Source: Lathyrus oleraceus | Lineage: Eukaryota > Streptophyta > Magnoliopsida > Fabales > Fabaceae | Direction: 5' to 3' | Assembly: GCF_024323335.1 (NCBI RefSeq) | Contig: NC_066581.1 | Coordinates: 460,991,197-461,055,196, forward strand | Length of the DNA stretch: 64,000 nt | In this document: piece by piece, positions 57,944 through 64,000 of the stretch | How the letters are laid out: each line of letters opens with the position of its first letter | How positions within the stretch are numbered: the first letter of the stretch is position 1 | The notes under the pieces: model-generated | The model's database searches: none | Seen by the model: only the letters and a program-made list of their open reading frames with translations | What the model was told of the DNA's origin: nothing | Program-made: the position numbers and the translations under genes

Positions 57944-60900
57944 ATGCACAACACCGGATCCTATTGATAACGGTTCTGCTATGGCTCGTTTCGACTTTGA
58001 AAAACCAATCTTTCAAGCTGAAGAAGAGGGTGATGAAGACTGTGAACTCCCTGAAGAACTTACCAGGTTATTAAAACAAGAGGAAAGGGTTATTCAACCG
58101 CATCAAGAGTCTGTTGAAGTGATTAATCTCGGCACCGAAGACGCCAAGAGAGAAATCAAAATAGGGGCTGCTTTGGAAGATAATGTGAAGAAAGGGCTGA
58201 TTGAATTGCTGCAAGAATACGTTGACATCTTCGCCTGGTCTTATCAGGACATGCCTGGGCTGGACACAGACATCGTGGTACACCGCTTGCCTCTCAAAGA
58301 AGGTTGTCCTCCGGTCAAGCAGAAGCTCAGAAGAACAAAACCAGAGATGGCTGTCAAGATAAAGGAAGAAGTACAAAAGCAGTTGGATGCAGGGTTTCTA
58401 GCAGTCACCAATTATCCGCCATGGGTTGCAAACATCGTTCCAGTACCTAAGAAGGATGGAAAGGTACGGATGTGTGTCGACTACCGGGATCTGAACAGAG
58501 CTAGCCCTAAAGATGATTTCCCATTACCTCACATCGACGTTTTGGTGGATAATACAGCTCAGTTCTCGGTATTCTCCTTCATGGATGGCTTTTCTGGCTA
58601 TAACGAAATCAAGATGGCACCAGAAGACATGGAAAAGACAACTTTCATAACCCCATGGGGCACCTTCTGCTACAAGGTGATGCCATTTGGTCTGAAAAAT
58701 GCCGGAGCAACATATCAACGAGCTATGGTAACTCTGTTCCATGATATGATTCATCATGAAATCGAGGTTTATGTGGATGATATGATTGCCAAATCTCAGA
58801 CAGAAGAAGAACATTTGTTGAATTTGCAGAAACTGTTTGAGCGTTTGAGGAAATTCAAACTGAGACTTAACCCGAACAAGTGCACTTTCGGGGTGAGATC
58901 GGGAAAATTGCTGGGTTTTATCGTTAGCGGGAAAGGGATCGAGGTGGATCCCGACAAAGTGAAAGCAATACAGGAAATGCCTGAGCCAAGAACAGAGAAG
59001 CAAGTCCGTAGTTTCTTAGGGAGGTTGAACTACATTGCAAGGTTCATCTCTCACCTAACAGCCACGTGTGAGCCAATTTTTAAATTGCTGAGGAAAGATC
59101 AGACTATCAGGTGGAATGAAGATTGTCAAAGGGCTTTTGAGAAGATAAAAGAGTATTTGCAGAAACCTCCAATCCTTATACCTCCAGTTCCTGGGAGACC
59201 TCTGATAATGTACCTGTCAGTGACCGAGAACTCGATGGGGTATGTATTGGGACAGCATGACGAGTCTGGTCGAAAAGAGCATGCCATATACTACCTTAGC
59301 AAAAAGTTTACCGACTGTGAAATCAAATATTCGCAGCTTGAGAAAACTTGTTGTGCTTTGGCCTGGGCTGCTCGCCGATTGAGGCAGTATATGTTGAACC
59401 ATACTACCTTGTTGATTTCTAAGATGGATCCAGTGAAATACATATTCGAGAAGCCAACTCTCACCGGAAGGGTCGCTCGTTGGCAAATGATTTTAACAGA
59501 GTATGATATTCAGTACACGTATCAGAAGGCCATCAAAGGGAGTATTCTGTCAGATTATCTTGCTCAACAACCGATTGAAGACTATGAGCCGATGAAGTTT
59601 GATTTTCCAGATGAAGACATCATGTTCCTCATGATGAAAGACTGTGAAGAGCCAGTTGTTGGGGAGGGACCTGATCCAGACGAAAAGTGGACTTTGTTGT
59701 TTGATGGGGCCGTCAATGCTAGAGGAAGTGGAATTGGTGTTGTCATTACAACTCCAAAAGGTGCCCACATGCCTTTCACCGCTCGTTTGACTTTTGAGTG
59801 CACAAATAATGAAGTTGAGTACGAGGCCTGTATCTTGGGTATTGAGCAAGCCATTGATCTGAGAATCAAGACTCTGGACATCTTCGGAGATTCAGCTCTG
59901 GTGATCAATCAAGTGAATGGTGATTGGAATACTCTCCAGCCCACTCTGATCCCCTACAGAGACTACACGAAAAGACTGTTGACTTTCTTCACAATAGTAA
60001 AATTGTATCATATACCTCGTGATGAGAACCATATGGCAGACGCACTTGCTACTCTATCCTCCATGATCAAGGTAATTCGTTGGAACCATGCTCCCAGGAT
60101 CGATGTGATGCGCCTTGACAGGGCCGCGTATGTGTTTGCTGCTGAACTGGTAGTCGATGATAAGCCCTGGTATCACGATATCAAGTGCTTTCTGAAGAAT
60201 CAAGAGTACCCTGCAGGGGCATCCAACAATAACAGAAAGACTTTGAGAAGATTGGCAGGCAGTTTCTTCTTGAACAAAGACGATGTGTTGTATAAGAGGA
60301 ACTTCGACATGGTTGTGCTCAGATGCGTGGACAAACACGAGGCGGACATGTTAATGCAGGAAGTTCATGAAGGTTCCTTCGGTACTCATGCCGGCGGACA
60401 TGCAATGGCTAAGAAATTGTTAAGGGCGGGTTATTACTGGATGACCATGGAATTAGATTGTTTCAAGTATGCTCGGAAGTGTCATAAATTCCAGATTTAT
60501 GCTGATAAGGTGCATGTACCGCCGAATCCTCTGAATGTGATGTCTTCGCCGTGGCCGTTTGCCATGTGGGGCATTGACATGATTGGAAAGATTGAGCCGA
60601 CTGCTTCCAATGGGCATCGCTTCATCCTTGTTGCCATCGACTATTTCACCAAGTGGGTCGAGGCAGCGTCGTTCGCGAATGTCACCAGACATGTGGTTGC
60701 CCGTTTCATCAAGAAAGAAATCATTTGTCGCTATGGGATTCCCGAAAGAATCATTACTGATAATGGTTCTAATCTCAACAACAAAATGATGAAGGAGTTG
60801 TGTCAGAACTTCGACATTCAGCATCACAATTCTTCCCCTTACCGCCCTAAGATGAACGGCGCTGTTGAGGCGGCAAATAAGAACATAAAGAAGATTGTGC

Positions 60901-61418
60901 AGAAGATGGTCGTCACGTACAGAGATTGGCATGAGATGCTACCTTTCGCCTTGCATGGGTACCGCACTTCAGTACGTACATCGACCGGGGAAACCCCTTA
61001 CTCCCTGGTGTATGGTATGGAAGCAGTCCTACCTGTTGAAGTGGAGATTCCTTCTCTAAGAGTCCTGTTGGATGTTAAGTTGGACGAAGCCGAATGGATT
61101 CAGACAAGGTTCAATGAGTTGAGTCTTATCGAAGAGAAGCGAATGGCAGCCATTTGTCATGGGCAGTTGTATCAGAGTCGGATGAAGAGAGCCTTTGATC
61201 AGAAAGTGCATCCTCGTTGTTTCCAAGTCAGAGATTTAGTGTTGAAAAGGATCCTTCCTCCTCAGACAGATCACAGGGGCAAGTGGACTCCTAACTATGA
61301 TGGACCGTATATTGTCACAAAGGTTTTTGATGGTGGGGCCTTAATGCTTGCAACTATGGATGGTGAAAACTTCACTTCCCCTGTGAACTCAGACGCAGTT
61401 AAAAAATACTTCGCATAA
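57810..61418 (+). CDS. pol: G2 pol: RT, RNase H, archaeal-type RNase H, integrase (open)
   Basis: The open frame has 1,202 codons. The first 45 or so lie in the intron, and real pol starts at 57944. RT carries VPKKDGKVRMCVDYRDLN, PFGLKNAGATYQRA and YVDD (58770-58781). The first RNase H and connection follow (YYLSKKFTDCEIKYSQLEK). A second RNase H has FDGAVNARGSG, EYEACI, FGDSALV and ENHMADALA, so all four acidic residues are present. Integrase has His residues of the HHCC finger, but its last Cys is Phe (KCHKFQIY, TTC at 60489-60491; G1 has Cys). The core keeps Asp in WGIDMIG, TDNGSN and NGAVEAANK with 35 residues between the last two. The enzymes copy RNA into DNA in particles and insert it in the nucleus. 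No protease is encoded. The ORF is intact, but integrase activity is doubtful. Confidence 0.92.
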   Translation: MHSNISFPVFLFFQLFKINKKKNGNVSFSFHFLFTLISTYHHSCRCTTPDPIDNGSAMARFDFEKPIFQAEEEGDEDCELPEELTRLLKQEERVIQPHQESVEVINLGTEDAKREIKIGAALEDNVKKGLIELLQEYVDIFAWSYQDMPGLDTDIVVHRLPLKEGCPPVKQKLRRTKPEMAVKIKEEVQKQLDAGFLAVTNYPPWVANIVPVPKKDGKVRMCVDYRDLNRASPKDDFPLPHIDVLVDNTAQFSVFSFMDGFSGYNEIKMAPEDMEKTTFITPWGTFCYKVMPFGLKNAGATYQRAMVTLFHDMIHHEIEVYVDDMIAKSQTEEEHLLNLQKLFERLRKFKLRLNPNKCTFGVRSGKLLGFIVSGKGIEVDPDKVKAIQEMPEPRTEKQVRSFLGRLNYIARFISHLTATCEPIFKLLRKDQTIRWNEDCQRAFEKIKEYLQKPPILIPPVPGRPLIMYLSVTENSMGYVLGQHDESGRKEHAIYYLSKKFTDCEIKYSQLEKTCCALAWAARRLRQYMLNHTTLLISKMDPVKYIFEKPTLTGRVARWQMILTEYDIQYTYQKAIKGSILSDYLAQQPIEDYEPMKFDFPDEDIMFLMMKDCEEPVVGEGPDPDEKWTLLFDGAVNARGSGIGVVITTPKGAHMPFTARLTFECTNNEVEYEACILGIEQAIDLRIKTLDIFGDSALVINQVNGDWNTLQPTLIPYRDYTKRLLTFFTIVKLYHIPRDENHMADALATLSSMIKVIRWNHAPRIDVMRLDRAAYVFAAELVVDDKPWYHDIKCFLKNQEYPAGASNNNRKTLRRLAGSFFLNKDDVLYKRNFDMVVLRCVDKHEADMLMQEVHEGSFGTHAGGHAMAKKLLRAGYYWMTMELDCFKYARKCHKFQIYADKVHVPPNPLNVMSSPWPFAMWGIDMIGKIEPTASNGHRFILVAIDYFTKWVEAASFANVTRHVVARFIKKEIICRYGIPERIITDNGSNLNNKMMKELCQNFDIQHHNSSPYRPKMNGAVEAANKNIKKIVQKMVVTYRDWHEMLPFALHGYRTSVRTSTGETPYSLVYGMEAVLPVEVEIPSLRVLLDVKLDEAEWIQTRFNELSLIEEKRMAAICHGQLYQSRMKRAFDQKVHPRCFQVRDLVLKRILPPQTDHRGKWTPNYDGPYIVTKVFDGGALMLATMDGENFTSPVNSDAVKKYFA

Positions 61419-61428
61419 AATAGACCCG

Positions 61429-61617
61429 CTGGACAGTAAAAAGAATAGTCCAGGCAAAAAATGGGCATCCCGGCGAACCAAGAAAATGAAAAGGTTCGGG
61501 CAAAAATTAGGGACAAAAATAAAAAAAGATTGTACACCCGGTAAGTTGAAAACCTGAAAAGGCAACTTAGGCAAAAATGGGTATCCCGGTGGATTGAAAA
61601 CCCGAAAAGGGCGATCC
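61429..61617 (+). other. Hairpin array just after G2 pol
   Basis: Four inverted repeats follow each other: CTGGAC/GTCCAG (61429-61434, 61448-61453), CGAACC/GGTTCG (61474-61479, 61493-61498), AAGTTG/CAACTT (61543-61548, 61563-61568) and GGATTG/CGATCC (61591-61596, 61612-61617). The last two enclose a second short stem. Each is followed by GCAAAAA or GCAAAAG. The last two have direct counterparts in G1. Confidence 0.78.
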
Positions 61618-62141
61618 AGGCAAAAGTTAGGGATTAAGCGAATGACTGCGTTCTGAGTAGTTCTGAATCTCATCTCGTGCCAATGACTGGAAATTTTTGA
61701 AGGATAGGAAACAGTCCAATCACTCTTTCAGAAAGCTGATCATCTGGAGGATCTTGAAGACGGGCAAGTCATAGCAGAATTGGAACCCAATAGAAATCCA
61801 TTTCTCATTGCCATTAGATTAATTTCTGCTTTTATCTATTGTGCGATTACCTCTTTCCAGGGATTGCTTCTTAATGTAAATGCCTATTCAGAGGCCATTC
61901 AATCAATAAAATCATGTTATTCAGTATATCTCTGTTTTCATTTTCATTTTACTATTTTGTTTGCAAAAATGACGTCCGAATTTTTGATAAACATTGCATC
62001 ATGACACATAAGGGCTTTACAGGTACATGCTTAATAAACATTTAAAATTGCTGTAAATTTTAAGTGCTTTGGATCGTCTATTCAGAACAGATACCCTCGG
62101 GGCATTCCATTAAAATCCCCTGCGGACGATCGTGAATATCT

Positions 62142-62930
62142 TCCCCAGTGAAGTCGCCAACAGACGAATCTGGTGTCTTATCCCTGCAGAGCTGATCAGA
62201 GTGTTGGATTCTTCAATCCCCAGCAGGTTCTCACCACTGTACTTCCCCAAGCGTTTGTTTCAAGACATACACTCCCCAGTAGAGTTGACAGTGCCAGACT
62301 ATATATCCCCAGCGGAGTTGACAGTGCCACACTGTATCTTCCCAGCAGAAGTGGCTGCTCCTTAGAGTTCGATGCCAGATCGATAATCCCAATGCCAGAT
62401 CCATGGTTTCTTTTCTTGAAGCAGAACCTCGGTACCGTATCAGTGTTTGCTCCCCCTGCTGAGTCATCTCTCGCAAACCGTGGTTGTCAGAATCATTGTA
62501 GCTTTCCTCAGCAGCAGGCTTCCAATGCCATTCTTTCCCCGATTAGAGTCTCGGTATGGCCAGAACACCGCATGGCTAGTCATCTCCCCACAGAGTTCAT
62601 TGTGGTGTGTATCTCCAGCAGCCTGGCCAAAGCCCAGAGGATGGTAATCATTTCCCCAGCAGATCCCCTTGCCTCGGCTTGGCATTTTACCCAGCATTTC
62701 GCATCCCTGCATGTAGAATCATATTGCATTGCATCCTTCCAAATCGCGTAGCATTTCCATTTTCATGGAGCATTACGCCATTGAAAAATTCAAACATACG
62801 CATGTAAGCATAAAACATTCTCGGTATCCCAAGTGATAAGCTAGAAGTTGTTTCCAGTACTCAGACTGAAGATTGTTCATGACTTACCTTTGTTATCCCC
62901 AGCAAGTGTCATCGGCCCATGCGCCGCCTC
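62142..62930 (+). repeat. Degenerate CCCCAGYAGAG motif series in G2 3' UTR
   Basis: A dozen or so copies of a short motif are irregularly spaced, for example TCCCCAGTGAAGTCGCCA (62142-62159), TCCCCAGTAGAGTTGACAG (62273-62291), TCCCCAGCGGAGTTGACAG (62306-62324), TTCCCCAGCAGATCCCC (62651-62667) and TCCCCAGCAAGTG near 62894. They resemble the reverse complement of the element's PBS. Confidence 0.65.
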
Positions 62931-62971
62931 TATTATCATTCCCTATTTCTGCCAATGCTGACAGGCATGAA

Positions 62972-63535
62972 GTTTTCCGGTATCCAGACCGAAGTGGCAT
63001 TCAAGCCAGTTTTCCGGTATCCAGACCGAAGTGGCATTCAGGCCAGTTTTTCGGTATCCAGACCGAAGTGGCATTCAGGCCAATTTTCCGATATTCAGAT
63101 CGAAGAAGTTTCCGACGTTCAGGTCGATGCAACTTGTGGCATTCAGGCCAGTTTTCCGGTATCCATACCGAAGTGGCATTCAGGCCAGTTTTCCGGTATC
63201 CAGACCGAAGTGGCATTCAGGCCGGTGTTCCGATGTTCAGATGGAAGAAGTTTCCGACGTTCAGGTCGATGCGACTTGTGGCGTTCAGGCCAGTTTTCCG
63301 ATATTCATATCGAAGTGGCATTCAGGCCAGTTTTCCGGTATCCAGACCGAAGTGGCATTCAGGCCAATTTTCCGATATTCAGATCGAAGTGGCATTCAGG
63401 CCAAGTCTTTCCGATGTTCAGATCGAAGAAGTTTCCGACGTTCAGGTCGATGCGACTTGTGGCATTCAGGCCATGTTTCCGATGTTCAGATCGAAATCCT
63501 TTCCAGTATTCAGACTGATGAGCGGCATTCAGGCC
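62972..63535 (+). repeat. 37-bp tandem repeat with higher-order pattern in G2 3' UTR
   Basis: About a dozen units of roughly 37 bp contain TTTTCCGGTATCCAGACCGA and GTGGCATTCAGGCCA. Longer variants with GAAGAAGTTTCCGACGTTCA occur near 63102, 63244 and 63425, giving a larger periodicity. Because 37 is not a multiple of 3 and the unit has no stop, all three frames stay open; these are not genes. Confidence 0.9.
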
Positions 63536-63791
63536 ATGGTTATTTCTGTGTTACCATTTATTTTGGTATCCAGTTTAACATTCTTTTTCGATATTCAGAC
63601 TGACTCTCACCGTACCAGACGGATTCTTCTTTCAAGACCAACGCTTTGCCGATTCTGACAGACATTGTTACTTCACTTCACTTCAGTGCAAATTTTTGGG
63701 CTTTTATTATATTCAATCCCTTGATACCTCGAAAGCACGAAAGCAGCTGCCATCTTCTTTCCGGGTCTCCAGTTGATTGAATAGGGACAGC

Positions 63792-64000
63792 TGTAATACC
63801 CCAAAATTTACCCTTCATTTTTCCTGAAAAAAAAAACGAAAAAAAAAAGAAAAAAGAAAAAAAAAATTATTTAATTAATTAATTAAATAAATAAATAAAA
63901 TAAAATATAACAAATTATTTTGGACTTGGGTCTCCCTCATTTGAGCCCATTACCCACGAAAATCAGTCTATAAATACTGAAGTTTCAGTAGAGGAGTTAC
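63792..64000 (+). repeat. G2 3' LTR, first 209 bp (cut by window end)
   Basis: It starts TGTAATACCCCAAAATTTACC like 54479. It differs by one base (ATTATTCC versus ATTTTTCC) and by the make-up of the A-rich run. TATAAATAC is repeated at 63969. Confidence 0.93.

Larger units (their letters stand above)
61419..63791 (+). other. G2 3' UTR
   Basis: 2.4 kb without genes. In order it contains a hairpin array (61429-61617), AT-rich spacer, a stretch of CCCCAGYAGAG-type motifs (about 62142-62930), a 37-bp tandem repeat (62972-63535), and a weak polypurine tract GAATAGGGACAGC (63779-63791) before the LTR. The long overlapping open frames in it come from the repeats. Confidence 0.8.
54479..64000 (+). 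mobile_element. G2: young Tat-lineage Ty3/gypsy element with intact pol but reduced gag
   Basis: It starts with a 1,620-bp LTR (TGTAATACCCC to GCGACA) and a PBS TGGCGACTCTACTGGGGA. The second LTR begins at 63792 and runs off the window; the expected full length is about 10.9 kb. In the 209 bases available the two LTRs differ by a single base plus poly-A length, so the insertion is very recent. Inside are a leader, a short gag remnant, an intron, an open pol of about 1,150 residues and a 2.3-kb 3' UTR with several repeat arrays. ORF1 and most of gag and protease are missing. The left target duplication would be GTAAT (54474-54478); its partner is not visible. Confidence 0.92.

Noticed and set aside
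58071..60932. Several reverse-strand frames of 80-160 codons opposite G2 pol
   Set aside because: Shadow frames of the conserved pol gene, no homology of their own.
62972..63535. CRISPR-like regular repeats
   Set aside because: Repeats are head-to-tail with no unique spacers and lie in a plant retrotransposon UTR.
62873..63658. Long overlapping open frames in all three forward frames, up to 261 codons
   Set aside because: They arise from a 37-bp repeat unit without stops, read in shifting phase. Repetitive low-complexity translation, no domain.

Overview
The window looks like heterochromatic or intergenic DNA of a legume, most likely of the Vicieae/IRL clade (pea, faba bean, vetch, lentil group). 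This is inferred from the element content: a Sirevirus-type Ty1/copia element and several Ty3/gypsy elements of the Tat/Ogre lineage with very long LTRs, a tRNA-Arg-type primer binding site, an extra ORF1, two RNase H domains and an intron between protease and reverse transcriptase. I found no cellular gene, tRNA, rRNA or CRISPR array. Almost all of the 64 kb is nested LTR retrotransposons; one gap of exactly 500 N interrupts it.

Layout. (1) 1-28057: an Ogre-like element on the minus strand, called G1. Its 3' LTR is 1-214 plus 8603-11194, its internal region 11195-23936, and its 5' LTR 23937-28057 (truncated). A complete Sirevirus, C1 (215-8602, plus strand, 1.47-kb LTRs, 5-bp target duplication AATAT), sits inside its 3' LTR. 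(2) 28058-29740: an AT microsatellite with the N gap, then about 1.1 kb that I cannot assign. (3) 29741-35306: the 3' part of a second Sirevirus on the minus strand, C2 (LTR, duplicated polypurine tracts, env-like gene, end of RNase H). (4) 35307-50230: a plus-strand Ogre-like element, G3, inserted in the pol of C2. Its 5' LTR contains a solo LTR (38271-40233, minus, TSD ATATT). Its internal part carries ORF1, gag-pro, an intron and pol, and breaks off in integrase. (5) 50231-54478: two successive minus-strand Ogre-type LTR ends. (6) 54479-64000: a young plus-strand Tat-lineage element, G2, with an intact pol, an intron and a repeat-rich 3' UTR; its 3' LTR runs off the window.

How the parts work together. 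In each Ogre/Tat element the LTR provides promoter and polyadenylation signals, a tRNA primes on the PBS, gag-pro is read from unspliced RNA, and pol is joined to it by removing an intron of about 255 nt. G1 and G3 are dead copies with many stops and frameshifts. G2 looks recent, has an open pol, but has lost ORF1 and nearly all of gag and protease. C1 is young and complete but has one in-frame stop inside gag.

The most interesting unexplained signals are RNA-level structures shared by the Ogre/Tat copies. They are an array of hairpins just after the pol stop codon, a leader hairpin with variable arms and a conserved loop, a small LTR hairpin with compensatory changes, 3' UTR motifs complementary to the element's own PBS, and a stop codon built into the splice donor.
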